Assembly: GCF_041260155.1 (NCBI RefSeq)
Contig: NC_091944.1
Span: 19,806,772 to 19,870,771, forward strand
Length of the DNA: 64,000 nt
DNA from: Ptychodera flava
Lineage: Eukaryota > Hemichordata > Enteropneusta > Ptychoderidae
Direction: 5' to 3'
Within the stretch, counting starts at the first letter, position 1. Every line of letters starts with the position of its first letter. Shown here piece by piece: positions 25,338 through 36,135 of the stretch. A program made the position numbers and the translations under genes. Under the pieces are notes generated by a model, which worked only from the letters and a program-made list of their open reading frames with translations, was not told the origin of the DNA and made no database searches.

Positions 25338-25541
25338 TTATTGTCCGATGCTGCGGTTGGCCTTCGGAATGCGCTGTCGTATTTGCCGCTGCCGATGACT
25401 TATTAAATTCTCCATTGTTTGCAGTATGTTATCTATTCTTAGTAAAAAATAAAAAATTCGTTTAAACCTGAATCCGAAATATAATATTAACATGGTCTGG
25501 AATGTTAGTACGATTCCGAAGTATGGAAAATTCTCCTCCAT
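25338..25541 (-). CDS. Possible small membrane protein of the Polinton
   Basis: ATG-started ORF (MEENFPYFGIV) with one hydrophobic segment then a basic tail (HRQRQIRQR). It lies between divergent genes in the same orientation as its small neighbours. Not recognised by sequence; it could be chance. Confidence 0.3.
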   Translation of the reverse strand: MEENFPYFGIVLTFQTMLILYFGFRFKRIFYFLLRIDNILQTMENLISHRQRQIRQRIPKANRSIGQ

Positions 25542-25572
25542 TAAAATCTATCTGTATATAGAAACACGAATC

Positions 25573-26941
25573 ATGAGTACAGACTTATTCCCAGTTGCTT
25601 TTCAATTGAATAAGACGAGCGTACCGACAGTACAGCATGCTGATATTCCTACCAAACCGAATGGAGGAATAAAACCTATTCTCATGGACTTAGAAATATA
25701 TGTAACGCCGACAGAAAAATTTACTTTTCATCCACGGGATGTGTTCAAAGATAACGTAATCACTCATCGATCAGCGAAAGAAAGTAATGTCTGGCTGGGC
25801 GGACAAACATGAAATACTGGGCCAGCAACTGAATTTCGCTGTATGGTGTAGCACTACTGGTTGTGGTATATCATTCGCCCATCTCTTTGATAAGAAATTT
25901 CCGCCCCAAATACGATCATTCTGCCGTTTCCATGTATACTTTACAATACGTAGGATCCTTCACGAAATGGGTGTTGCACTTCCAGACGATACCCCCACCT
26001 TCAAAGCGGGCGACAATCCGTACAATCTCGTCCAATATGAACTTCTCTGTACAGAATTTGGAAATATAAGCCCAACGAAGTCCGACTTTCGTTATCGAAA
26101 AGGTCAAAATAAGGGTCTTGGTTATGGTTATGAATATTATACTAATCGTGGGCCCGTTAGACAGCCAAAAGCGATATACAACGGTCATGACTTTTTCCTC
26201 TCTGCCGACGGAGGCGTTTTCTATACACATACCATTTTTGGAAAGAAAAAACATGTACTGCCCGACAAAGACAGACCACACTATTATTTCTTCCGAAATG
26301 ATGGATCGGAGGGACAATATAATAGTTTCATTCCTCTGAAGGGAGACTCGGGACTAACAAAGGCTGGCCTAGCCCGCCTCAATGAAAGCCTTGAAGCCTA
26401 CGTATATTGCATACTCGGCGCACAAGCAAATATTCGCAGTACCATAGTGGGCGATACTGGCAGTGCAGAGCAAGTCCGAAAAGAATTCGGCGTTCTCCTC
26501 GAAGATGAAATTCGTAATACCGACAAAGTAATCAGTTATAGGCGATACCAAGACACAATAATGAATACTGGTGTAAAACTTGATATGGCTGTTTCGCCCA
26601 ATTTACTTCTCTTACCGTCTGAGATGGTCATTCTTTCGGGCCCTTTAATCGCAGGTTATAATAATGAATTGCAATACGCAACAGAATCTATGGTGTTCGG
26701 AGTGAATGGTGATATAAACACGGAAGTTCGAGAAAGTGCTGTACATGAGATGGAAGGAGGGGAGGATCTTGTGAAGTGGCAAGACGAGCCCGGAGAGTCA
26801 CCTCACAATGACACGACTCGGGGATCCCCCTCCCCGGAACGGGCAGCATCTGCAACACTCGGCGCAGACCCTATTCACGAATTCGGCAAAATTGGTTTGT
26901 TATCTTTAGCAATATTCATTACATTTATGTACAGTATATAG
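25573..26941 (+). pseudogene. Polinton conserved virion-type protein with C-terminal membrane anchor
   Basis: Starts MSTDLFPVAFQLNKTSVPTV. The middle contains CSTTGCGISFAHLF and RFHVYFTIRRILHEMG, characteristic of a large protein found in many animal Polintons. The C terminus is a hydrophobic helix (IGLLSLAIFITFMYSI) after a disordered acidic linker. The membrane tail argues against a plain capsid protein; an inner-membrane or entry component is an inference. It looks broken. Confidence 0.6.
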
Positions 26942-26952
26942 ATCCAGAGGAA

Positions 26953-27558
26953 ATGTCAATATACGTAACCCCACCATTCAACATGATTATAACTGGACCG
27001 ACATATTCTGGCAAAACAGAATTTATGTTGGACCTCCTCACCGGTCCGTACTTAAAGAAATTCGAATATGTGGTATTCATTTGTCCGACATTCATGAATA
27101 ATAAAGCGTATAATAGAAGATTCATTTTCACTGATGATAATGTGTTTATATTTCCAGTCGGACTCGATGCTGTGGATGATACATTAACCTATGTGCATAA
27201 AGAATGGGTTGGTACAAACACTTTAATAGTACTCGACGACTGCGCCTCGTCCAAAGATATGAAGAAGCGCAGTAACGTTTTAGTCCAACTTGGTTTCAGC
27301 GCAAGACATGACGGATTATCTGTCTGGGTTCTGACTCAACAATATACTAGTATTAGTAAACCATTCAGGGAAAACATACAGATGTTAGTACTATTTTACA
27401 CACCGAACAAGATAGACAACAAAACTATTATAAAAGAATATGGAATGGAGGTGTCAGAACGGGAAGCCGTGGGCCTAATCAAGCAATTGAAATCCAGGCC
27501 ATTCAGTAAACTAGTATTTCGTTTACGGAATCCGTACGACATAAAATTTTTCGTATAA
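26953..27558 (+). CDS. Polinton packaging ATPase (A32/FtsK-HerA type)
   Basis: 201 aa. The Walker A motif GPTYSGKT is at residues 15-22, and a Walker B-like LIVLDDC lies near residue 90. WVLTQQYTS resembles the downstream sensor region of A32-like ATPases that move viral DNA into capsids. The length fits the family, the frame is open, and the integrase follows 10 bp later on the same strand. Confidence 0.88.
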   Translation: MSIYVTPPFNMIITGPTYSGKTEFMLDLLTGPYLKKFEYVVFICPTFMNNKAYNRRFIFTDDNVFIFPVGLDAVDDTLTYVHKEWVGTNTLIVLDDCASSKDMKKRSNVLVQLGFSARHDGLSVWVLTQQYTSISKPFRENIQMLVLFYTPNKIDNKTIIKEYGMEVSEREAVGLIKQLKSRPFSKLVFRLRNPYDIKFFV

Positions 27559-27568
27559 TATAGCAATT

Positions 27569-28657
27569 ATGGAAGCTGAAGGCACTCTTAGAGAATTATA
27601 TTACAACCCGAAAACTGGTTTTGGAGGTGTACAAAAATTGTATGACGCAGCACGGGCCAGCGGGTTAAAAATTACTAAGAAAGAGGTACAGGACTGGTTA
27701 AAAACTCAGCTAACTTATAATCTTCATAAATCGGTACCTCGTACTCGTGGTGGGAGGCGCGTTTTCGTATCATCGATAGACAATTTTTGGCAGGCTGATC
27801 TTGTAGAGTTTTCTCCACAGTTCGCAAAAGAGAACCGTAACATTCGATACATGCTAACAGTAATCGATGTGCTCAGTAAATATGCCTGGGCTAGGCCAAT
27901 ACAGTCAAAAACGGCCGATGACACTCTGAAGGCGCTACAAGACATAATTAAGAAATCCGGGAGGAAACCTGACAAACTTCAGACAGATGAGGGGCGGGAA
28001 TTTACGAACCGAAAAATGCAGGGGTGGCTCCAGGAGGCGGGAATTCATTGGTTTCACACCTACAGTGACAAAAAAGCTAGTGTTGTTGAACGTTTTAATC
28101 GGACCCTTAAGACGATGATGTGGAAATACTTTACATATAAACAGACACGAGAATGGCTTTCTATTCTACCAGAACTTCTTGAGAATTACAATAACACCGT
28201 TCACGGAAGTATCAAAATGAAACCTGTCGACGTAACGGAGGACAACGATTGGCAGGCATTTTATACACTTTACCCTGAGTTGGCAGCCATGGGAGCTAAT
28301 CCTGAATTCAAGCCGGGAGAAAGGGTCCGAATTACAAAATACAAGACCACTTTCAGGAAAGGATATTTACCAAATTGGACAGAGGAGATTTTCGTGGTTT
28401 CAAAAGTGGTGTATGCAGCTGGACTAGGAACACCACCAGTTTACAAAATAAAAGACCTGAATGGAGAGGAAATACTCGGCACTTTCTATTCTGATGAACT
28501 TCAGAGCGCTGCTGGTGCCGACGAGCTGTACAGAGTAGAACGAATTTTGAAGACGAAAAAAATTAGAGGAAAGAAATATTATCTGATAAAATGGAAAGGT
28601 TATCCAGAAAGTTTCAATAGTTGGGAGCCGGAGGAAAATGTTATTAGTACTACGTAA
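27569..28657 (+). CDS. Polinton retroviral-type integrase with chromodomain
   Basis: 362 aa. The DDE core is visible: aspartate in WQADLVEF, aspartate in LQTDEGREF and glutamate in SVVERFNRTLK, the last two 33 residues apart. A C-terminal SH3-like part follows. The end (YRVERILKTKKIRGKKYYLI, then KWKGYPESFNSWEPEE) is a chromodomain with its aromatic residues in place. The frame is open and looks whole. The chromodomain may steer insertion to marked chromatin, as in chromoviruses. Confidence 0.93.
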   Translation: MEAEGTLRELYYNPKTGFGGVQKLYDAARASGLKITKKEVQDWLKTQLTYNLHKSVPRTRGGRRVFVSSIDNFWQADLVEFSPQFAKENRNIRYMLTVIDVLSKYAWARPIQSKTADDTLKALQDIIKKSGRKPDKLQTDEGREFTNRKMQGWLQEAGIHWFHTYSDKKASVVERFNRTLKTMMWKYFTYKQTREWLSILPELLENYNNTVHGSIKMKPVDVTEDNDWQAFYTLYPELAAMGANPEFKPGERVRITKYKTTFRKGYLPNWTEEIFVVSKVVYAAGLGTPPVYKIKDLNGEEILGTFYSDELQSAAGADELYRVERILKTKKIRGKKYYLIKWKGYPESFNSWEPEENVISTT

Positions 28658-28765
28658 GTACTTCGTAAGTTCCTGTGCTGGTACTTGTCAAGTACTTACG
28701 TAAGTACTACGTAAGTACTAACGTAAGTATTTACGAAAGTTATTCAGTAAGTACCATGGACGAAG
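28645..28765. repeat. Array of TAAGTACTTACG palindromes
   Basis: Immediately after the integrase, variants of CGTAAGTACTTACG recur about seven times, mostly on one another's flanks. The unit is its own reverse complement, so the tract can fold into hairpins. It may act as a terminator or replication signal, or be simple slippage; nothing in the sequence decides. Confidence 0.75.
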
Positions 28766-29002
28766 TCTTAATTTCTTGAAAGCCGAAAGTGTCAGTTTAC
28801 CACCTCGCTTCCACCCCCCACCTGGCCAAGTATTTATCATGTACTGTCATAAGTAATGTTCACTTACTGCATCTTGTTTCGGCCGTATGTGGATGAGGTG
28901 GTACAGGAGGATCCGGAGGCACATATTAAGTTTGCAAGATCTTCAAAGCGACTTCTCATGTTACCACAGTCCGTTCTTTCGAGTCCCAATGTTCAGCTTT
29001 AT

Positions 29003-29365
29003 CTATAAGTTCTGGTTGAAGTATAATGTACACAACTGACATGAGCCATAGACAAGTAACTTCAAAGTCCCCCTTTTCATCATATCAAGTGCCTGTAAGT
29101 CAAACGGAGCATTATAAGCGTGCACAGATTCACAAGCATTAAGAAGTTTGTGTAGGTTCTTGAGTGAGACTCGAGGTTGTTCTAGTTGTTCTTGACCAGG
29201 TGGATAATACGCTTTTTCAAGTTCCTCCTTGCTGAAACCGTCTATTAAAAATCCTTGGCTGCCGCTGCTCCATGCAATTCCAAAGTCAAAAGCTCGTGGA
29301 TATTCTACTGGCCCGACTGTCTCGGTATCAATTGTTGGATTAAGTATATTATTGAGAAACTTCAT
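29003..29365 (-). pseudogene. Polinton DnaQ-like 3'-5' exonuclease region
   Basis: The fold signature DTETVG (Exo I) is followed by a small beta region and YNAPFDLQAL (Exo II, NxxFDxxxL). It overlaps the end of the kinase-like region on the same strand. Listed as a fossil part; likely not whole. The role is uncertain, perhaps proofreading or nucleotide handling beside the polymerase. Confidence 0.5.
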
Positions 29366-29902
29366 GCGTAAGAGCGTTCCGAATTACCAAACATGGAAGC
29401 CTGTAGTCGTGGCAAATTTCTAAGAAAGTCTGTTTGAACTTGTTGTGAATCTCTTCTAGTTCTTTTAAGGCGGTTATTTCGTACGACCTGGCTCGAGTCA
29501 ACACATTCCGCCTGCAATAATCCCAAGGCATATCTTTGAATATGATAATGAAACTATGTAAATGGTCAAATGCTAAAGAAACAATCCTTTTTTCTTCCGC
29601 TGCCACGCCCCGGATTCTAGAAAAAGTCAGATGTTGAATGATGGAAGAGTCACAAATAATGTAGCGTTCTGAAGGGAGGCCCTCCCACTCCCCTCCCCTC
29701 CCAGCCTGATATTGTAAATTAAGAGTATGTTCTATAAACTGTTTCTGAAAATCAGCAATCGAAACGTGGCGCCCATTATAAAAGTCGGCAATGTTGCTGG
29801 AAAAACTAGTGTCAAATTCTGGTACGTGAAGCGGATCCAAATTTTTACTGCATCGTAACTCTTACCACTTCCAGTTGGTCCATTTATGAATATGTATGAC
29901 AT
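29349..29902 (-). pseudogene. Polinton deoxynucleoside-kinase-like region
   Basis: The start carries a P-loop (NGPTGSGKS). Later parts resemble the dNK/thymidine kinase 2 group: FYNGRHVSIADFQKQF, ERYIICDSSIIQH, then a parallel strand FIIIFKDMPWDYCRRN and RARSYEI like the family lid, followed by LEEIHNKFKQTF. It would phosphorylate deoxynucleosides to feed DNA synthesis, by family analogy. The region looks broken. Confidence 0.5.
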
Positions 29903-29969
29903 TTTGGGATACTATATCATAGAAAAAATTTTTTTTAAATTATTTTATTAAGATATATACGATAAGACA

Positions 29970-30725
29970 ATGACAATCCTTTCTATTTCAACTGCAATAA
30001 AAATACTTGAAACCGGAGAAGGCGTTCGAATCAGTGACGGCAAACTCATATTTGAAGAATCTTTGGTAGATCCTTTCATATACGTAGACAGTGAGCTAGA
30101 AGTGGTTTTCCCCATCGGACCTAAGTACGGTTCTAAAGATCCTGCTACATGCGATGAAATGTGTGTCCGTTGGCAACCGAGTCTTCAAAAGTTTACCGAT
30201 TTAATAATATTCCGTACCCTAGGTGAAAGTTTCGATGCATCTACTGCTAAAAGTTATGCTGCAAGCCTGGCCGCTCACTCCAAGAATACTATCGGAACCG
30301 AAGGGAATTCCTGCAGATTTTACAATCCATCTAAAGTGTATCAGAAGCGAGGGAGCGAGCCAGTGGCGTATTTTAAATTTCGGTTTAAAAGAGGAGGAAA
30401 CACTTCCGATTTCGCTACATGTATTGATATGGTTCAAGAAATTGACTGTGCTTTTAAAACAGTGAGCCCATTGCCAGTCCGAGAAAATCCTGCTATTGTA
30501 CCTCGTAATATCCGGAAAGGTAGTAAGATAGAATTCTTAGCATTTAAACCGCGCTTAAGTAAGCGTGCTCTTTCTTTCACTGTTGAGAGGTTATTTTGTG
30601 CTGCGCCTAATAAACCAGAAATTCAAGATGCGGAAGAACTAGTCGACTTAGAAAGATTAGGTGAGATATATAAACAAATAAATGCTGCCAAAAATATTAT
30701 AGTGGATTTTGATGAATTAGAATAA
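29970..30725 (+). CDS. Polinton protein of unknown function (251 aa)
   Basis: An open frame starting MTILSISTAIKILETGEG, following a TATA-like GATATATACG, and placed just before the polymerase. Mixed alpha/beta appearance with basic patches (KFRFKRGG) and an acidic tail (NIIVDFDELE). An acidic tail and this position would suit a single-strand DNA-binding protein, but no motif proves it. Confidence 0.6.
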   Translation: MTILSISTAIKILETGEGVRISDGKLIFEESLVDPFIYVDSELEVVFPIGPKYGSKDPATCDEMCVRWQPSLQKFTDLIIFRTLGESFDASTAKSYAASLAAHSKNTIGTEGNSCRFYNPSKVYQKRGSEPVAYFKFRFKRGGNTSDFATCIDMVQEIDCAFKTVSPLPVRENPAIVPRNIRKGSKIEFLAFKPRLSKRALSFTVERLFCAAPNKPEIQDAEELVDLERLGEIYKQINAAKNIIVDFDELE

Positions 30726-32404
30726 ATATTTTCTTTTAAGAAAAAAATTTATGATATATATAGGACAGTACAATGGATCCAATCGTGAATGAATATAAGA
30801 TAAACCAATTGGTCGATATACTTGACCTCGATTTAAATAGAGGGCTAGATACTCAGAATTACCTGTATACCATGACTCACACAGATTTAACAGATTCTTC
30901 AGGTCAAGGTTTTACTCTAGAAAATCCCTTCGGTAAAAAACCATGGATAGATTTCAATGATCTTAGAGAAGAATTGGTGAAGAAATGGGAGGATGTGCCG
31001 CCGCAGTTTATTCCAAGGAGACTTACTGTGCATTACAGCATAAAAAAACGTCGCTTACGGAGGACATTCAAAGGTGTAGTTATAGAAAAAGATTTTTCCT
31101 ACGAAGTCAAGCGAGTCAAGGATATCGTCAAGATTGATATCGAAAGTATGGCAGCGAGCCGAAAGATGTACCGTGTTTTTACAGAAATGGAAGTCAAATT
31201 TTCAAATCCAAAAGATCAAAGTGTGCAAAATCGCACACACTATGTTAACTATAAGGGGGGTATATACACAAAAGATAAGGGAGGGGCGGCAGTGAAAGAA
31301 CAATTAGTAAAAGACTACAAAAAATGGCTTGATAAAGCTGAAGCTGTTGAGGGTTCTGGCCTAGTTCTCGAGGAGATACTTAATTTTAAAGTAAGACTGG
31401 TAGAATTACTACTTGGGGCTGGCCCCGGCCCCCAACTGCCGAAATGGTTGAAAAATAAGAAATGTGTGAGCGATCTGGTTCTACTCAGAGGCGCCGAGAA
31501 TTGCTTCCAGTATGCCGTCGTGGCAAGTTTAAAGTTGGCCGACCCCCAGTTTCGTAAAAAGAAGGCTGGTAATACCAGAAAGCATTGGAATACGTACACT
31601 CCATTTATGGCCGATTACTGTTGGGATGGAATACCATTCCCCACGCCCGCCAATGATACTATTTTCGAGCGTTTTGAGCGACAAAATCCGGGCATCAGAC
31701 TCAAAGTATTTCAGATCTACGAGTCCGATCCCGATCCGTCCGGCATAACTGTGTTTTATAGTAGCGGAGCTCCTACGAACGGAAGGTGGAACCCGTCCCG
31801 GAACCGTCCAGACTGCGAAGATTTTACTAATAGTCGGCGAAGACGGCAGGGCCCACTTCGTACCAATTACTGCGGAAAATCGCCTTCTTAATTCTAATAA
31901 AAATCATAAGAATGTGCACAGACGGAAGTGTATTTGTACGGTTTGTGGAAAAGGATTTGCGTCAACAGGAGAGTTGGAAGAACATGAGATGTATTGTGGA
32001 ACAGACACTGCCCAGCCAGTTTTTCCTAAGGAAGTGTGTCAATTCGAAGGACATCGGAAGAAGGTCCCCGCCCCCTACGTCATCTACGCAGATACTGAAG
32101 CAATTATTGAGAAGGGCACTGGTCGTCACATTCCAATCTGTCTTTCGTATGTTATGGTGGAACGGTGGGGACTGGACCCGGGCGGCGGGCCAAAAGTTTA
32201 TGGTTACAGAACATTCACGGGCCTCTCCTGTGTTACAGACTTTCTAAAGGATATGAAGCGGAGGGCTGAGAATTATTCGAAATCGTATTATTGGAAAATA
32301 AAACCGATGAAAGATCCTTCTAATTACGGCGATCCAGACTGTATCCCTTACGAAAATTATAGCCTTGCGGCGAACAGTTCTGGTAAAGTCTTCATAATTG
32401 CCCG

Positions 32405-32610
32405 GTAAGTTTACCACAACATGTTGTGGTAAGCTTACGCATAGCTTGAGATTTTCGCATGTTGATGGATTTTGCGGCGCACATATTGTGGTATGCTTAC
32501 CACGACACTCAAGCATGTCCTGGTATGTTTGCCACAAAAGTTTAGGCTTTGCAGAATTTTTTTGCGGTATACTTGCCACAAACAGGATTTACGGTATACA
32601 TACCGCTATT
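32405..32610. repeat. Left palindrome array of nested element
   Basis: Units such as GTTGTGGTAAGCTTACG, TGTGGTATGCTTACCACGAC, TGGTATGTTTGCCACAAA and GCGGTATACTTGCCACAAA are spaced by roughly 25-70 bp. Such subterminal palindromes often bind a transposase. Confidence 0.7.
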
Positions 32611-33499
32611 GAAGCTGACCCTATGGGTAGCCCCACCCCCCAGTAGCATACCCCTACCCTTCACACTTTGCCACGACCACTCACACTGTAGCTACTCATT
32701 CTTGTGCTCATGTATTAAAGTTTTCAGAATGTAGCCACAGGTACAAACACTCACACACATTCACAAACAAAAGAAAATCTTACCAGGTTTTTCATTGAAT
32801 TCCTACCTTACATTTATTGCAGATGGAAATGCTAACAAATGACTCAAAACAAAAGAAATCACAAGTTCATCAACAGTTCTTTCACAGGATATCTCCCTTA
32901 ATCCATGGCATCTTCATAACAAAGTGTTGGCATATCCAACGATATAGTGGGAACAGTTACTTTTGATCCAGTTGATTGTTCAGTGTCTTGGTTTACTTTC
33001 CGTAGACTACAGAAAGGGCTAAAACAAAAAAAAAAGAAAACAAGAAAAGAAACATTAATGCAATCACATATACTAGCACAGTACAGTAGACAAAATGCCA
33101 AGAGAACAATCTGCCAGTCAGTATGTAATTGCAACTGCCTTGACATACCTTTCACAATGAGTCTTGCACATATCATGAAATGGAATCCAGGTCACTAAAT
33201 TGTAAAGATATTTCAAACGGTACTTACACTTATATATTTGCCTTGGCAAGCTTGGTTACTCTTTTGGGACCAATTTGGGTTTATGAGATTGGTGATGTAA
33301 AGTTGTCATCAGCATTGCTTTTTCTCAGCATCCGTTGCCACAAAGACATGTCGTCACTTCCAGCTACAAATAAGAAAATGCAATGGAATAAAAAGGAATG
33401 TAAAGAAAAAGTCCCAGCGATTATGTTTGGTGATTTTGACTACATGTGACATGAAAACTAGTTTACTACTATATCTGTGAATCTAAATTACTTTTAGAT

Positions 33500-33518
33500 G
33501 GGGGGGGGGGGGGGGGGG
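33500..33518. repeat. Poly-G tract
   Basis: Nineteen consecutive G on the plus strand, inside the nested element. It could form a quadruplex and is a likely place for length errors. Confidence 0.95.
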
Positions 33519-35939
33519 ACAACGCTACCAGTGATCCACAGCTACAGAAAGATAACTGAAAATATTGTATGCATGTTTTGTGTTGTAAGATTTCATGTAG
33601 AACTTCAATGAAATATTGTAAATCAATCATTGATTTGGATTTCGCCTTACAATATGCCAGCAAAATATTTACGGGTAACGTTGAACAAATGTCAAAATAC
33701 ATTAATGAAGATTTCAAAAGAAACTTAAGTGTCAAAGACAGAGACGTCCAGCATCGTCCAGCATGATCTTATAAATAGACGTATACCAAATTTCATGACA
33801 TGAACACGTGTACAAACGATACTAGGTCAGAGTTTAAGAACTTAATTCTTACCTAACCATTCCTAAATGTATTGTTTTTTCATTGTTTTATATCGTACAT
33901 CGAGGGAAATTTGTATACATATAAGCAAAAGTTTCACCCTGGGTACAGTCCCCGAGGGACTGTGCCTTCGCCAAAGTGTCGAAGTATGTATTCCCCAGAC
34001 ATAGACACTATCAATACATCGGTATGAACAGATAAAGGCCACTCCTTTCACACTGTTCACTCAACGTTCAACCTCGGGAGTTATTCAGACAATTGGACAG
34101 TGTTACTAGAGAATTGCACAGAACAAAAACAGATAAAATTCGTCGTTACGTTGCAGAGAAGGATACTCGAAAATTTACTTACCGAAATTCAAACGATCGC
34201 CTTGATCCTCAGCTCGGCCAGCTCAGGGTGTTATCATGGTTATAAGAATGGTGACCATTGTTCACAAGCCGATCTCCACACGCCGATCGTGACGACGATG
34301 ACATGAAAATTAACGCGTCTTGAACATTGCCTATAGGTTGTACATTCATAGCTAGGGTATACGAAGCTGTCAAGGTGATGTCCAACGGCAAATTTCAGTG
34401 AAATTTTGTCAAAAGTCGAGTGAAAAAACAGCGACAATGCATTGAGCAATTCAAAAGGGTCGTAACTGCCTTTCTGACATCAGATTTGCCGCTGAGATTT
34501 GACCTGTGACACGCCAATCTGACCAATCACAACGAAGTCTTCACATGATCTATGATGTCATCAGGCGTGATACTATATTTACTTCCGATACAAAGTCCTT
34601 GCAATCGCGATCGCTGTACACATACGTAACATAGCATGAATCGTAATGGAAGTTTTGTTAAAAGTAATTCATTCAAAAGTAATTCACTGAAAACTTACAG
34701 CTTTCGACGGACTATATCCAAGCAAAAGTGTATTGACAGCACCAGTGGCTATGACCCAACACTAAGCCCCACACTATGTAGGCCCTATTACATAGCAGTT
34801 AGCACAGCAGTGCCAGTGGCGCCTCGATCGCGGGGCTAACCGTGCAAACCCTTCATAGGCACTATACCAGCACTATTTTATAGTGTGCCTTCCCTGAGAT
34901 ACGGGAATTCAATTTCGATAAAAACTGTGTTCTATACGACAGGCGTGAGATACAAAAAATCCAACATACCAGTTCAACAAGTTCTTAGATTTTTGTTCGG
35001 GCGCGTTTCTCTGGAGACACGTACGTACGTGTCCACGGCAGGTTGAGTGAGATGTCAATCATTTGTACAGTGGATGGCAATACGACTAATAATTCCCTTG
35101 TCTTTCTAAGTCGGCGATATAGTAACTTATACCATACCTACCTCCATGCTTGTTGAAAGACACAATAGAATGAGTGTTTTCTCCGACCGCGGTGACTGAC
35201 ATGCTCTGTCCGCTTATTATTAGGCCTACCCAAACTGTGGCAAAGTTCTTTTCCTTCGTGGATTACGGCCGATTTTCGAGAGATTTCGTTGCTGCCATGA
35301 AATTGATGAATTTAACATTGAATTATCGTGCAGATCATTGGCTCAAAACGTTTCCGATGGACAGGGAAAAATGGTTTCATGGGATTTTTGTGGCTGCCTA
35401 CAGTGTAGGCCTATGTATGAAACAACATTTTTATCAACAGAATACCCGTCTTTATTAGATCAACTTCGTCACTTTTCTCGCCTCGATCACACCATAGGGC
35501 CTATAGCTGCTAAATCGCTCAAATTAAGCTATTTTGGAAATCCAGCGATCCCGCACCTTTACATATGTGCTATTGTTGATGTAATCTGGATTCGTAAAAT
35601 CTTGTCACTGTGTATAGAAGTATCATTTGGAGAGTCAGGTACTTTTGTATGTGAATTTCCTAATTTCTTGGAAACTGACTAAGATTTGTCCTACAAATAT
35701 GTATTCACGTTTTAACATCCCCATTTTGAAAAATCAATAAATATACTATTTTGTTATTAAATTTAGAGTGCAAACATGTATATTCTTTATTCATGCATAT
35801 GATATACGGTACATCTACAGAAGCCAGCTGGGCACACACGTTCATTTGGCTGCCCTGTAACCGTGCAGCCTTGAATTCTTACACATGATTCTGCACAGTC
35901 TGTGCTGTGTGACCATTGTATTTACGTAAAGCCTTCAAT

Positions 35940-36135
35940 GGCAAACATACCACAAAGCAATCTGCAACTTTGTTTACTTCAGTCTTGTGGTAGACATACC
36001 AAGAGAAAGATTGCTAATCACCACAAGTGCACCACTAGTGTGACTATCGGCGCAGGATGGATAGAGAGTTGTGGCACACAAAAGTATGCGTGGTATGTTT
36101 ACCACGAGCTTGCAGCATGTTTACCACAAAAAAAT
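35940..36135. repeat. Right palindrome array of nested element
   Basis: GGCAAACATACCACAAAG, TGTGGTAGACATACCA, CGTGGTATGTTTACCACGAG and GCATGTTTACCACAAA mirror the left array in content though not in exact spacing. Confidence 0.65.

Noticed and set aside
32395-32410. GTAAGT at the left border of the nested element read as a splice donor
   Set aside because: It is part of the first border palindrome (GGTAAGTTTACC); no convincing acceptor at the other border, so an intron is not claimed.
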